DNA of 64,000 nt, from positions 4,168,282-4,232,281 of the forward strand of contig NZ_KE650771.1 of NCBI RefSeq assembly GCF_000447295.1, written 5' to 3'. Below, piece by piece: positions 1 to 9,248 of the stretch; positions within the stretch are counted from its first letter, which is position 1; each line of letters opens with the position of its first letter. The position numbers and the translations under genes were made by a program. Below the pieces are notes generated by a model. It did no database searches, was not told where the DNA came from, and worked only from the letters and a program-made list of their open reading frames with translations. The stretch is from Fischerella sp. PCC 9431 (GTDB lineage Bacteria > Cyanobacteriota > Cyanobacteriia > Cyanobacteriales > Nostocaceae).

Positions 1-1214
1 CCAGAAAACGCGCCCGCAGCAGCGCCAACGCTGGTGAGAATCATTGTCCAAATGGTATCCAAACAGGCGCGAATAACTTTAGCGATCGCACCAAATACAA
101 AAACAATAGTTTTACCAATGCTTTGGACAAAATTAACAACAGAGTTTTGAATTTGTTTTCTCAAATCAGAGAAAAATCTGAGAATTGGAGATAATCGAGC
201 GTTGGTGAGAACTAAAGTTCTGTTACGACTATTTGTCCTATTTGTACCGACAGGATTTGGTAGTGATTGGTCAATCTGTGCCAAACGTCTTTGGATAACA
301 GCTGTGTTTTCCGGACGCGATCGCGCTTCTTCTTGCATCATTTCATCGATCAAATCTGCTAACTGCGGGTGAACACGACATTGTGAACGCCAGTGTAACT
401 CTCCTGTCAAGGGATCTTCTAAATCCATTGGATGCTTACCCGTCAGTAACTCAACCATTGTCCGACCCAGAGCATAAAAATCAGCACTGGGTTCAACATG
501 ACCTCCCATCACTTGTTCTGGCGGACTGTAACCAGAAGAAAATAACTTTGTAGATCGTGGTTGAGAAACAACATTTGTGGCAGCAAATTGTTTTGCACCA
601 CCAAAATCAATTAGTACCAGCTGATTTGCTTTTCTGCCTTTTGTGTGATCAAGGGGGGATTTAGACAGAGTACGCAGCATCAAATTAGAAGGTTTGATAT
701 CACGATGAATAATATTGCGTTGGTGCAAATGCCGTAAAATTTCCACAGCTTGGCTGAACCAATTCAACACCAAATCTTGTGGACATCCGTGAGGATACTG
801 CTTGTATAATATTTCCTCCAAAGTTTTACCATTAATTTTTTCCATCACCAAGCAAGGTAGGGTCTGCTGTCCCTTGCCATGAACCCAAATTCGTTGAAAA
901 TAACCATCTGAATCGACTTTGGGAACACCTGGATGTCGCAAATTGCTTAAAACTGACGCTTCTTGGGCAAACAACTCTCGTGCTTTTGGTGAATCTTCTA
1001 CCAACACCTTCAGCACCCTTTGGGTTTGCGTCTTTTGATCCCAAACTGTGTAAATTTGGGCAAAGCCTCCCGATCCCAAGCGTCTCAAAGGGACATAGCG
1101 ATCTATCAGCTGTAGAGGCGCACCACAGCAATGGCAGAATTTGTTCCCCCAACGCTGAGGATAGGGACGCTGACAGTCTGGATTGATGCAGTGAATTTCA
1201 GTAGTGTTGAACAC
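1..1214 (-). CDS. Serine/threonine protein kinase with N-terminal zinc ribbon (3' end outside window)
   Basis: This is a Hanks-type Ser/Thr kinase read leftward and cut off by the window edge after 404 codons. The N-terminus has two cysteine pairs (CINPDC and CHCC), a zinc-ribbon common on cyanobacterial kinases. The kinase core follows: glycine loop GSGGFAQIY, a VLKVL lysine, catalytic loop HRDIKPSN and the metal-binding DFGGAKQ in place of the usual DFG-L. After the kinase domain a low-complexity stretch leads into a hydrophobic segment (WTMILTSVGAAAGAF), so the missing part is probably membrane-linked. I start it at a GTG because an in-frame TGA lies just upstream of that codon. The substrate is unknown. 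Confidence 0.85.
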   Translation of the reverse strand, partial: MFNTTEIHCINPDCQRPYPQRWGNKFCHCCGAPLQLIDRYVPLRRLGSGGFAQIYTVWDQKTQTQRVLKVLVEDSPKARELFAQEASVLSNLRHPGVPKVDSDGYFQRIWVHGKGQQTLPCLVMEKINGKTLEEILYKQYPHGCPQDLVLNWFSQAVEILRHLHQRNIIHRDIKPSNLMLRTLSKSPLDHTKGRKANQLVLIDFGGAKQFAATNVVSQPRSTKLFSSGYSPPEQVMGGHVEPSADFYALGRTMVELLTGKHPMDLEDPLTGELHWRSQCRVHPQLADLIDEMMQEEARSRPENTAVIQRRLAQIDQSLPNPVGTNRTNSRNRTLVLTNARLSPILRFFSDLRKQIQNSVVNFVQSIGKTIVFVFGAIAKVIRACLDTIWTMILTSVGAAAGAFS

Positions 1215-1283
1215 AACCGCTCAAAGACAATGGCTGAGTTGATTATAATCAGGGGATCGGGGATTGGGGATAGGGGGGCTGAT

Positions 1284-1376
1284 CAATTAAAAATTAAAAA
1301 TTAAAAATTAAAAATTGGGAAGAGGGAGAAGGGAGACAAGGGAGAATAACCAATCCCTGTTCCCTTTTCTCGATCT
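1284..1376. repeat. Composite low-complexity intergenic repeat (AATTAAA heptamers plus purine-rich GGGAGA block)
   Basis: About four and a half copies of the heptamer AATTAAA (1284-1319) are followed by a GGGAGAAGGGAGACAAGGGAG tract. Just before it lies GGGGATCGGGGATTGGGGAT. The same three motifs recur together at 21.8, 24.0, 31.2, 41.4, 58.5 and 63.0 kb. I see no gene here. Confidence 0.8.
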
Positions 1377-2984
1377 CTAACAACTAAACCCATCCCAAGC
1401 CATAGGAAAAGTATGTTCTAAGACGGAGGCATAGTCTTGATTGTTGCTGTAGGTTTCTTCGTCTAAGACTTTCACGACTTTATTATATATTTCGTCTGCT
1501 TGTTGAGGAGAATCGCCAATGCTGGTTAAGCCTAGCTTGCCAAACTCGGACAGACAACCCATCAAATGAAAAACCGTACCTGTTTCTGTGCCGGTGTCAA
1601 AGTGCAGCCTGTGATGGGCGATGATGTCCATTAAATCGTTGGGTAAGAGTCCTCGATAACGGTCTTTTTGCAGGTTGTCAGTGGCGATATAGTATTTGGG
1701 ACGTCCTTGCTGGGAGTAAAACAAGCCTGTAGAAAAGTCGTAACGTCCATTGGTTAATAATTTTAAGGTCATAAACGGATGGGTGGTTCCGCCTTTACGC
1801 AAGTTAATTTCTATTGCTTGCAGATCCCACTGGCCATTGTCTTGCTCAACGGCGATAAAATCGACTCCAAATCGTTCGAGTGCGCCTTTTTCTGCCAATT
1901 TCATCCCAATTTTTGTGCCTAATAATTGTAATTGGATACGGTAGGCTTCATCCGCCGGAAATCGACAACCCAGATAAATCTGGCCATCCGGGCCGCCAAG
2001 AATTTGGTCATGGGTAGAAAGGATTTCCACTTCGCCTAGAGGTGTGATTCTTCCCTGGACACTGGGCGATCGCTTAACTTCACCCTCCACAAATGCTTCT
2101 ACAATTGCACCTAACTCAGGAATTCGTCCAGAAAAGTTTTCCCATGTCTCTTGGCTAGTTTGAAAGCTCATTTTTGGCAAGCGATCGCTAATCGCTGCTA
2201 AACGTTCAGCATGAGAACCATGAGGAGGTGCGACATCCGCCACTGGTCTTAAGTCTAATAGTGCATTTCCTTCTCCTGAAAAACCTTCATTGAGCTTGAC
2301 AACTATTCTTTTTAATGTTGGCTGGCGTTCCCATAATTGCACAGCAGCTTCTTCCAAATCAGCAACACTGTTAACTAATTCACTACCATCTGGATATGGT
2401 ACTCCCGTTTCGGCAAATATTTGGCGGCTACCACTTTTTGTTCCCCAAATCTGCAAATCTGGTGCAGGAGCATACAATGGCACATTTAATTTGACAGATA
2501 ATTCTGCTTCTAATGGCGTTGAGTTATAGCAGATCATGAATGATTTATCAAGCCTTAACGCCTGACGAATGCGGTGCAGCAAGCGGGGACGTTCTAAAAT
2601 TTTTTGACTGAGAGGTTTTAAGGAAGAATCATAGGTAGAAAGTAATAGCAAACGATTGCGAGCATGGGAAAAGGGTATGCCTGGTAACAGTTGTAAATAA
2701 TAGTCGATAATACTAGGATGCAACGGCACAGATGTGACATAAATTAATCGATTGCGGGGATTCCACAAACGAATCAGTGAGAATAATAATCGCTCTTCAT
2801 AATGTTCGTAACCTTCGACTTTTTTTAGTTCTCGCTGATCAATACTAAGAGAGGGAATGACTAATATATCTACATCACTACTTTCGGTAGGGCCTTCAAT
2901 ACTTTGCCAGCGATCGCGCAAAGTTAACTGAAGAAATTTGAATGGGTCAGCTTGCTCTATATCAGAAAAGTTTAATGTTTGCAT
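1377..2984 (-). CDS. ATP-grasp ligase, peptide ligase PGM1-related
   Basis: This 535-residue protein resembles the cyanobacterial ATP-grasp group annotated as PGM1-related peptide ligases or carboxylate-amine ligases. Residues 1 to about 190 form a pre-ATP-grasp-like region. The ATP-grasp part has a conserved lysine before a glycine-rich loop (RIVVKLNEGFSGEGNALL) and a late acidic metal site (QAIEINLRKGGTTHPF). Such enzymes join a carboxylate to an amine through an acyl phosphate; the actual substrate cannot be read from sequence. I chose the ATG at 2984, preceded by GGGGTAAG, over a 32-residue longer reading because similarity-like sequence starts at MQTLNFSD. No biosynthetic partner gene is next to it, so it stands alone. 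Confidence 0.75.
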   Translation of the reverse strand: MQTLNFSDIEQADPFKFLQLTLRDRWQSIEGPTESSDVDILVIPSLSIDQRELKKVEGYEHYEERLLFSLIRLWNPRNRLIYVTSVPLHPSIIDYYLQLLPGIPFSHARNRLLLLSTYDSSLKPLSQKILERPRLLHRIRQALRLDKSFMICYNSTPLEAELSVKLNVPLYAPAPDLQIWGTKSGSRQIFAETGVPYPDGSELVNSVADLEEAAVQLWERQPTLKRIVVKLNEGFSGEGNALLDLRPVADVAPPHGSHAERLAAISDRLPKMSFQTSQETWENFSGRIPELGAIVEAFVEGEVKRSPSVQGRITPLGEVEILSTHDQILGGPDGQIYLGCRFPADEAYRIQLQLLGTKIGMKLAEKGALERFGVDFIAVEQDNGQWDLQAIEINLRKGGTTHPFMTLKLLTNGRYDFSTGLFYSQQGRPKYYIATDNLQKDRYRGLLPNDLMDIIAHHRLHFDTGTETGTVFHLMGCLSEFGKLGLTSIGDSPQQADEIYNKVVKVLDEETYSNNQDYASVLEHTFPMAWDGFSC

Positions 2985-3709
2985 AATCTTACCCCTGTGC
3001 TGCTGCTTTGCTCCCTCAGCGAGATTTCCTAATTTCACATATATCCTAAGCAATAAACTAATGCCGACTGTATGCAACACTTCTTAGAAATTAGTTGGTT
3101 TATTGCTGGAATTTTACAAGGTTGCATAAAAAAATCAGTGAAAAAGTCGTTGTTACCAATCGGGATCGATATATAGTGAATCATCTATTAAATACGACGA
3201 AAAAACAAGAGTTAATTTTATTGCCTAAGTAATACTTAGGAGAAATAAATTTTCTTAATTATGTTTACTTCTGAAGATTGATATATTTTTATTTTTGTTT
3301 ATATCTTGAGAATGATAAATTGCCATGACTTAACAGTTAATTTAATTACTGGAAGGAGCGATTTTTAATCAAGGCAGATTTGTGTAGTCAGATTCGTTTA
3401 CAAGGAGCGTGCTTTTGGTGTGAGGAAAAGCTCTTTTGTTTACATCCTTTTGTTCTAGTAGCAAGTTGTAAGCAAAGAGTTTTATTTTCATAGATTAAAA
3501 AATTTTAAGTTTGCCTAAATCAGCCTATGGTAACAGGGTGTAGTATTCAGAGCTAAACCTTGGATTGAATATTCGATCCAAGGTTAGTTTTTAAGGAACG
3601 GTTACTAGGGACTAACACCTAGTTGTACGCTGTAAATTAATTAGCAGTTGATTGTAACAATTAACGACCAACAAAAAAGAATTACAAGCAGGAATTCAAG
3701 GAAAAATAT
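2985..3709. other. Long intergenic region with two hairpins
   Basis: This 725-bp AT-rich stretch lies between two divergent genes and has no convincing ORF. It contains an imperfect inverted repeat (3426-3483) and a strong terminator-like hairpin (3556-3590). Together these could mark a short non-coding transcript or the leader of the downstream dehydrogenase gene. Confidence 0.5.
3556..3592 (+). terminator. Terminator-like hairpin
   Basis: The arms AACCTTGGAT (3556-3565) and ATCCAAGGTT (3576-3585) are perfectly complementary. Pairing can continue through a U-G pair and two more pairs to a four-base loop. The hairpin is followed by AGTTTTTAA. It lies over 100 bp upstream of the dehydrogenase start, so it could end a small RNA or act as an attenuator. 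Confidence 0.55.
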
Positions 3710-4570
3710 ATGCCAGAAGAAAAACCATTACAACCACCACAGCATCAAGCACAACAGCCAGGGATTGAGTCAGAAATGACACCCAAACCTCAAGCAGATG
3801 ATCGTCAGTATCAGGGAAGTGGCAAATTAAAAAATAAGATAGCGCTGATTACTGGTGGAGATAGTGGTATTGGTCGCGCTGTCGCGATCGCTTTTGCAAA
3901 AGAAGGCGCAGATGTAGCGATCGTTTATCTCAACGAACATGATGATGCTAAAGAAACTAAACATTTAGTAGAAGCACAAGGACGAAAAGCATTTACTATT
4001 GCTGGTGATGTTGGCGATGAAAACTTTTGTCAGCAGGCGATTCAACAAACGGTAGATGAATTTGGCAAACTTGATATTCTTGTGAATAATGCTGCCGAAC
4101 AACATCCTCAAAAAAATATAGAAGATATTAGTAAAGAACAACTAGAGCGAACTTTCCGCACTAATATTTTCTCCATGTTTTTCTTAACCAAAGCTGCACT
4201 CCAGCATCTTAAAGAAGGTAGCAGTATCGTCAACACGACTTCTGTGACAGCTTACAAAGGTAGCCAAGAATTACTTGATTATTCTTCTACAAAAGGTGCA
4301 ATTGTTGCCTTTACTCGTTCTCTATCACAAAATTTGGTAGAAAAAGGAATTCGTGTTAATGCTGTCGCTCCTGGCCCAATTTGGACACCTTTGATACCAG
4401 CTACATTTCCAGAAGAGAAAGTGGCAAATTTTGGCAAACAAGTACCAATGCAACGACCAGGACAACCTGAAGAAATTGCACCTAGTTATGTATTTTTAGC
4501 ATCAGATGATGCTTCTTATATAACTGGTCAAGTTTTGCATCCTAACGGTGGTACGGTTGTAAATGGTTAA
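3710..4570 (+). CDS. SDR-family oxidoreductase (general stress protein 39-like)
   Basis: This 286-residue classical short-chain dehydrogenase/reductase has a Rossmann nucleotide site TGGDSGIGRA near residue 48, the NNAAEQ motif, and the catalytic YSSTK with Tyr191 and Lys195. A serine in NTTSVTAY completes the likely catalytic set. The first 40 residues are Gln/Pro-rich and probably disordered. That feature and the overall sequence match the subgroup called general stress protein 39 or YhdF/YghA in other bacteria. The substrate is unknown; NAD(P)H-dependent aldehyde or ketone reduction is typical. AAGGAAA precedes the ATG. The gene stands alone, with a palindromic repeat just downstream. Confidence 0.9.
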   Translation: MPEEKPLQPPQHQAQQPGIESEMTPKPQADDRQYQGSGKLKNKIALITGGDSGIGRAVAIAFAKEGADVAIVYLNEHDDAKETKHLVEAQGRKAFTIAGDVGDENFCQQAIQQTVDEFGKLDILVNNAAEQHPQKNIEDISKEQLERTFRTNIFSMFFLTKAALQHLKEGSSIVNTTSVTAYKGSQELLDYSSTKGAIVAFTRSLSQNLVEKGIRVNAVAPGPIWTPLIPATFPEEKVANFGKQVPMQRPGQPEEIAPSYVFLASDDASYITGQVLHPNGGTVVNG

Positions 4571-4637
4571 AGACTGGTTAGTTGTTATTCGCTCGGTAGT
4601 AGTTTGCCATAAAGATTTTGACACGCTAAAGGAGTTC

Positions 4638-4686
4638 GTAGTGAGGGCTTAAGCGCTCATAAAGGACTAAAGTCCTGACTACAAAC
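4638..4686. repeat. Palindromic intergenic repeat
   Basis: Two adjacent hairpins, GAGGGCTTAAGCGCTC and GGACTAAAGTCC, sit between outer GTAGT and ACTAC arms. A degenerate relative is seen near 52437-52465 (AGCACTAAAGTGCTTACTAC). This looks like a dispersed cyanobacterial repeat, not a gene-specific terminator. Confidence 0.6.
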
Positions 4687-4773
4687 CTACTTTTACCTTT
4701 CATTTGAGAGATGAGTTTGCTTTGAGAGATTGATAACATAGCAAACAAATTGAAATCAAGAAAAGCTGCTTAT

Positions 4774-5031
4774 ATGTCATCTAAAACACGTTTACATGGT
4801 ACTGATTTAGTAGATTGTGCAAGAGCAAATGCCAAGCAGGGAATTGAAACCGCCGCTTATCAGTGTGGTTATGGTGATGATTTGAATACCTTTGCACAAG
4901 AATTAAGAAAAGCTTGTGAAGAAATGAATTTGCAAGCTAAGGAACTCACTGATTTGATTGTTGATCAGGAATTAGTGTTGAATTTAGGTGAAGGTGAAAT
5001 TGTCGCCCCTGACAGTGATTCACAACTTTAA
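4774..5031 (+). CDS. Conserved hypothetical protein, small
   Basis: This predicted 85-residue soluble acidic protein has no motif I can tie to a function. It has one short helical-looking region with CARANAKQG and CGYGDDLNTFAQELRKAC, containing three cysteines, then an acidic tail. The frame also opens from a TTG at 4750, which would add eight residues. I prefer the ATG because AAGAAAAG lies upstream of it. Codon use and composition look coding. It resembles small proteins annotated only as hypothetical in filamentous cyanobacteria. Confidence 0.6.
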   Translation: MSSKTRLHGTDLVDCARANAKQGIETAAYQCGYGDDLNTFAQELRKACEEMNLQAKELTDLIVDQELVLNLGEGEIVAPDSDSQL

Positions 5032-5057
5032 CAGTTATCAGTTATCAGTTATCAGTA
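5031..5057. repeat. Heptanucleotide tandem repeat CAGTTAT
   Basis: About three and a half copies of CAGTTAT begin at the stop codon of the small gene. The same heptamer recurs at 16766-16799. Heptanucleotide repeats of this kind are common in Nostocales intergenic DNA. Confidence 0.75.
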
Positions 5058-5075
5058 GTTCTTTTTGATAACTGT

Positions 5076-6749
5076 TCACTGTTCACTGTTTTCTGTTTCC
5101 TGCTTTAACATCTGGGCTAAAACGTTGCGCGTCATGATTTGAGCATCAGCGTTTAAAACTGAAGAACGTAATTGGGGAACATTGTAATCATCAAGTCCCC
5201 AACTCCACTGCATAGATCCGGTTGCAAATACGATTGCCCCAGAATCTGTGGTATAGACTGTCATATCTGCATATCGAATCCCACGACCGTAACGATAGGG
5301 TGAATGAGCAACGCGAATCGTATTATATGGAGCATTACCAAACATGCGATCGACTTCATAACCTAAAAGTCCTTCTAAGCGGATTTGTTTGCTAGATGAT
5401 TGAAGATCCTTACTGGTAGATGCTTGGCTGTGATTTTGCATCAATTGGGTATCGGTGAGTAACCAATTTGGTGCAGTGTGATTAATGACTATATCCGCGT
5501 TGACTTGAAATGTTTGGTACATGACTCCAATTAGAGCATCTTCTGGAAGATTGACAGGCTTTTTGCGCCAAACAGTAGTTACCAAATAATCATTACTTGG
5601 ATCTTTGTCTCTAGCATAGGGATCTAGGGCAGCATTTTCTTTATAAGCAACAATGGTACGGTTAATATTTCCCGTTATTTGGCTCGGTTCTAAGCGAATT
5701 TGCCAATAACAACTATTAGAGGAAAAAAAGCCCAAATTTACCCCAGCATCTCTAGCTGCTTCCACATTTTGCCGCATCTGCCATGACCAATATTCATCAT
5801 GACCCACAGATAAGAATGCTTTGTGCAATAATAGCATCGACTTGCCACTGTAGGGATCTAAACGATTTTCATGGGTGTCTATATCAGTAGAGTAGGTGAC
5901 ATCGTAGCCTTGACGTTCTAACCACCGCACCATGTTGTATTCCCAGCCAGCGCTAGAAGTTCTTCTTTTGGGTTGAAAGTTAGTTAAAAATTCCCCTGCT
6001 CCCACTCCGTAAGCAGCTGCACGGTTAGGACTAAGAGTATAGGGACGATTAAAAGAAACTTTATATGCTTGTTTTCCACGACTGTTCCATCGATATAAGG
6101 ACATTCCGCCCCAGTTGTTATACGCCTGATATGTCGTCACACTCGATTGAAAGAGGATATCAGAAGCACGAGTGTCATCACGGACAACAAAAATAATGTA
6201 GCTTTGTTTACCACTAGTGCCAGCAGTAAGTTTTGCTAAATAAATACCACTTGTCCAAACAGTAGAGTTATCTGGATTATCAGGAATTTTTAATACGTAA
6301 GGATCTTTCCAATCACATTCAATTAAACCAGTTGCTGGATCTACAATTGGTGGTGGCTGTTTTACCCCTTTGCGCTTAATAACAGGGGTGATTTGTCGTC
6401 CTCCTTTATTTCCATACCAACCCATACGAAAAATTTCAATTGTATAAGTCGGCTCTTTTGTATTCACAAAAAACTTGATTTTGTCGCCACGATTTACACT
6501 TGTAAGCGAAGCATAACCTTCAATTTCTCGCTTAGTAGCAGGATTTGTTAGCTGCCAATGGGTTGTACCTGTTTTTAAATTTTCAACGACAATGGGGTTT
6601 TTACGATAGTGTTTAGGTATATTTATATCAACGGCTTGGTTAGTATCTGGAAAAATTAATAGAGTAAGTATCAAAATTAAAAGTGCTACTGCTAGCACTT
6701 TTATTGTGTTGTTTAGCTTTTTTATCAAAACAATTATATTCACTGTCAT
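5076..6749 (-). CDS. Exported N,N-dimethylformamidase beta-subunit-like protein
   Basis: This 557-residue protein resembles the family sharing a domain with the large subunit of N,N-dimethylformamidase. Residues 13-35 form one hydrophobic segment (VLAVALLILILTLLIF), an uncleaved anchor or signal peptide, so the rest is probably outside the cytoplasm. Recognisable stretches include FRMGWYGNKGGRQ, the YQAYNNWGGMSLY region, and HDEYWSWQMRQNVE, which is near the expected active area. Similarity to the true amidase is only at domain level and no small amidase subunit is adjacent. Amide hydrolysis is therefore a guess, and a role on cell-wall or glycan amides is equally possible. Confidence 0.75.
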   Translation of the reverse strand: MTVNIIVLIKKLNNTIKVLAVALLILILTLLIFPDTNQAVDINIPKHYRKNPIVVENLKTGTTHWQLTNPATKREIEGYASLTSVNRGDKIKFFVNTKEPTYTIEIFRMGWYGNKGGRQITPVIKRKGVKQPPPIVDPATGLIECDWKDPYVLKIPDNPDNSTVWTSGIYLAKLTAGTSGKQSYIIFVVRDDTRASDILFQSSVTTYQAYNNWGGMSLYRWNSRGKQAYKVSFNRPYTLSPNRAAAYGVGAGEFLTNFQPKRRTSSAGWEYNMVRWLERQGYDVTYSTDIDTHENRLDPYSGKSMLLLHKAFLSVGHDEYWSWQMRQNVEAARDAGVNLGFFSSNSCYWQIRLEPSQITGNINRTIVAYKENAALDPYARDKDPSNDYLVTTVWRKKPVNLPEDALIGVMYQTFQVNADIVINHTAPNWLLTDTQLMQNHSQASTSKDLQSSSKQIRLEGLLGYEVDRMFGNAPYNTIRVAHSPYRYGRGIRYADMTVYTTDSGAIVFATGSMQWSWGLDDYNVPQLRSSVLNADAQIMTRNVLAQMLKQETENSEQ

Positions 6750-6952
6750 TTTGATTACTCAAGTTTGACCAACTTGATTGTGTCATTTTTATCAATTAAT
6801 TTATACCTATGTTTCTAAATTAGACTACATAAAAATGACTAATTTTTTAGTTTAATTTACTTATTTATTTGTGTAAATACATACAATTAAGTGAGAGCGA
6901 TCGCCTGACTAATTTCACGCTTTACACATAGCAAGCAGCCATCTAACAGCAC

Positions 6953-8353
6953 TTATACACTTAAGATCGTTTTTGCCAAACTAAAGTAAATTAATACACC
7001 TAAGACATCCACTGCTGTAGTAATAAATGGTGCAGACATCAGCGCTGGATCTAAACGCAAGAAGCGGAACAAAAACGGGAGTGCGGAACCGGAGACAGAA
7101 GCGAGAACCGAAATTGCTACTAAGCTACTACCAACTGCGATCGCTACTTGTAAATTCTTTTGTAGCAAAAAAGCCCAGATCGTGGCGATCGCACCTAGCA
7201 TAACTCCCAGCAACACACCTGCAAAACCTTCCCGAACAACCACTTGCAATGGCCCAAGGGCGCGGATTTCGTCGGTATTCATCCCGCGAATCACTACCGT
7301 GGAAGATTGAGCGCCGACATTACCACCAGTACCAGTCAACAAGGGAATAAACGCCGCTAATACCACGACTTTTTGCAAAATATCTTCTTGAGATTTAATT
7401 ATTGTGCCTGTAATAGTGTTGGTAATTAGCAAGACAAACAACCACACTACCCGCTTGCGAGCAATAGTCAGCAAATTTGACTGAAAATAACTATCGCCAT
7501 CAGACTGGACACCACCACCTACAGCGTAAATATCCTCGGTGGTTTCCTCTTGAATAATGTCAATTACATCATCAACGGTAATAATACCCACGAGACGATC
7601 TTCCCGGTCTACCACAGGGACAGCCAAAAAGTCGTATCTTTGGATCAATCTAGCTACTTCTTCTTGATCTGTATCTGTATGGACAGACAGCACATCACGA
7701 GTCATGATTTCGCCAATAGTTTGTTGTGGTTGAGCTGTTACTAACTCGCGCAGCGATAAAATTCCAGTTAAGCGCCTTGCTGCATCCGTGACGTAAAGAT
7801 AGTAAATCATCTCGCTAGCATTAGCTAAGGTGCGAATCCGCTCTAGAGTTTCCGCAGCTGTAAAATTTTCTTTGAGAGAAATCAACTCCTGAGTCATGAT
7901 TCGCCCAGCAGTACCAGCTTCGTAACCCAAGAGTTGAGCGGTAGATTCTTTTTCTGCGGGACTAAGTTGTTCTAACAGACGCTTGACGATTTTGGCTGGT
8001 AACTCATCAAATAACTTGGCTCGATCATCCGGTGACATTTGCTCGACAATCTCGCGGACTTCCTGACTTCGGAGTTCCTCAATTAATCGTTCTTGCACAC
8101 TGTAGTCAAGATATTCGTAGACTTCGATCGCTTCATCTTTAGAAAGTAACCGAAAAGCGATCGCGTGCATTGTTTCCGGTAATCCTTCAATGGCTTCGGC
8201 AATATCTACAGGTTGTACAGGTACTAAAATGGCTTTAGCTCCACGCAAGTCCCCAACTTCCAATAAACTTTGTAATTGCGCTCGCACTAAATCCCGCAAT
8301 TCCCTGCGTGACAAATCTTGGAGAATAGGAGACGTATTGTTTGGAGTTTGCAT
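6953..8353 (-). CDS. mgtE: Magnesium transporter MgtE
   Basis: This is a 466-residue MgtE-type Mg2+ channel/transporter of the inner membrane. It has the usual order: an N-terminal superhelical MgtE_N domain (about 30-130), a CBS pair (about 135-260, ending VVDREDRLVGIITVDDVIDII), a connecting helix, and five C-terminal membrane segments including the pore stretch LTGTGGNVGAQSSTVVIRG. The acidic MgtE_N and CBS domains normally sense cytosolic Mg2+ and close the channel. A TTG at 8383 would add ten residues; the ATG at 8353 is preferred although neither start has a good Shine-Dalgarno. No riboswitch was recognised in the leader. Confidence 0.93.
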   Translation of the reverse strand: MQTPNNTSPILQDLSRRELRDLVRAQLQSLLEVGDLRGAKAILVPVQPVDIAEAIEGLPETMHAIAFRLLSKDEAIEVYEYLDYSVQERLIEELRSQEVREIVEQMSPDDRAKLFDELPAKIVKRLLEQLSPAEKESTAQLLGYEAGTAGRIMTQELISLKENFTAAETLERIRTLANASEMIYYLYVTDAARRLTGILSLRELVTAQPQQTIGEIMTRDVLSVHTDTDQEEVARLIQRYDFLAVPVVDREDRLVGIITVDDVIDIIQEETTEDIYAVGGGVQSDGDSYFQSNLLTIARKRVVWLFVLLITNTITGTIIKSQEDILQKVVVLAAFIPLLTGTGGNVGAQSSTVVIRGMNTDEIRALGPLQVVVREGFAGVLLGVMLGAIATIWAFLLQKNLQVAIAVGSSLVAISVLASVSGSALPFLFRFLRLDPALMSAPFITTAVDVLGVLIYFSLAKTILSV

Positions 8354-8594
8354 AGTAACAATCAAGGTGATGCGATAATCCAATTTGAATCAGGCTACCC
8401 CTAGTCCAGGGGAAAGTGGGAATCGGAAAAAACAAATTTATGATTTTTGCTCCTTCAGGCTAGGGTGGATGTGTAAAGTTTGTATCTACATTTTTATAGT
8501 TTTTGATCCTGGAAGTATTTAACTTGCATATTTTCAGGTTTGGCAAAAACCGTCAATACCTCTGCTTGGGTAAAACAAGGGTGCGTTATGGCTT

Positions 8595-8770
8595 GGGAGC
8601 ATCCCAAATGCTCAAAAAAAAACGCCTACGATTTCAATCGCAGTCTCATAGTTCAATTCTGCTTCAGCAGACTGTTTGATTTTATGAAGTTGTCTTCAGA
8701 CGACTTGCGCTATTAGCAAAGGGTTTAAACCCTTTGGTTTACGGTATTTTGAAAAAACTGGGATGCTCCC
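8595..8770. mobile_element. MITE-like element, copy 1 (terminal inverted repeats GGGAGCATCCC/GGGATGCTCCC)
   Basis: Perfect 11-bp inverted ends bound 176 bp without a transposase ORF. The right half (GTCTTCAGACGACTTG, then GCTATTAGC) matches the element at 9867-9963 closely. No clear target duplication was found. It is called mobile-like from structure alone. Confidence 0.5.
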
Positions 8771-8886
8771 TATGGCTTCAGCCTCACACAGTAGCAAATC
8801 TAATTAATTTGACGTAAGTAAGAGATTTATGAAATAAAAGCCATAGTTTTGCTTGTAAAATCTGTTTTATCACCCGTGAAGCTAAT

Positions 8887-9057
8887 TTAAAACTCAGAAA
8901 CTTGATCTAAAACTCAGAAACTTGATCTAAAACTCAGAAACCTGATTTAAAACTCAGAAACCTGATTTAAAACTCAGAAACCTGATCTAAAACTCAGAAA
9001 CCTGATCTAAAACTCAGAAACTTGATCTAAAACTCAGAAACTTGATTTAAAACTCAG
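8887..9057. repeat. 20-bp minisatellite, eight full copies plus a partial ninth
   Basis: The core AACTCAGAAA recurs exactly every 20 bases at 8891, 8911, 8931, 8951, 8971, 8991, 9011 and 9031. The unit is close to TAAAACTCAGAAACYTGATY, and copies vary only at the Y positions. There are no spacers, so it is not a CRISPR array. Confidence 0.95.
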
Positions 9058-9248
9058 TTTTGTAGTTTTGTAGGGTGTGTTGTCGCGCAGCGCAACGCAC
9101 CATTTGGTAATTTTTGGTGCGTTAGCCTTGCCAAGCCACTACTAGCCATGTCCTTTCTCATACCTTTGCTGGGTAGAGCGATCGCTCTACCCAACCTATA
9201 ATTATCCTTAAATGAACGGTATTGGTCTATAGTGGCTGAGGATAAACA

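Larger units (their letters stand above)
8354..9248. other. Repeat-filled intergenic region
   Basis: This 895-bp gene-free stretch separates divergent mgtE and the DUF3611 gene. It contains a 176-bp element with 11-bp inverted ends (8595-8770), a 20-bp minisatellite (8887-9057), and a GTGCGTTGTC/GGTGCGTTAGCC-type palindromic block near 9070-9130. A small hairpin (CCCCTAGTCCAGGGG, 8398-8412) lies in the mgtE leader. Confidence 0.7.

Noticed and set aside
832-1152. Frame on the minus strand within the kinase gene
   Set aside because: The kinase motifs are in another frame of the same strand; this one is a shadow.
8887-9057. Regular repeats considered as a CRISPR array
   Set aside because: Units are contiguous with no unique spacers and no cas genes are nearby.
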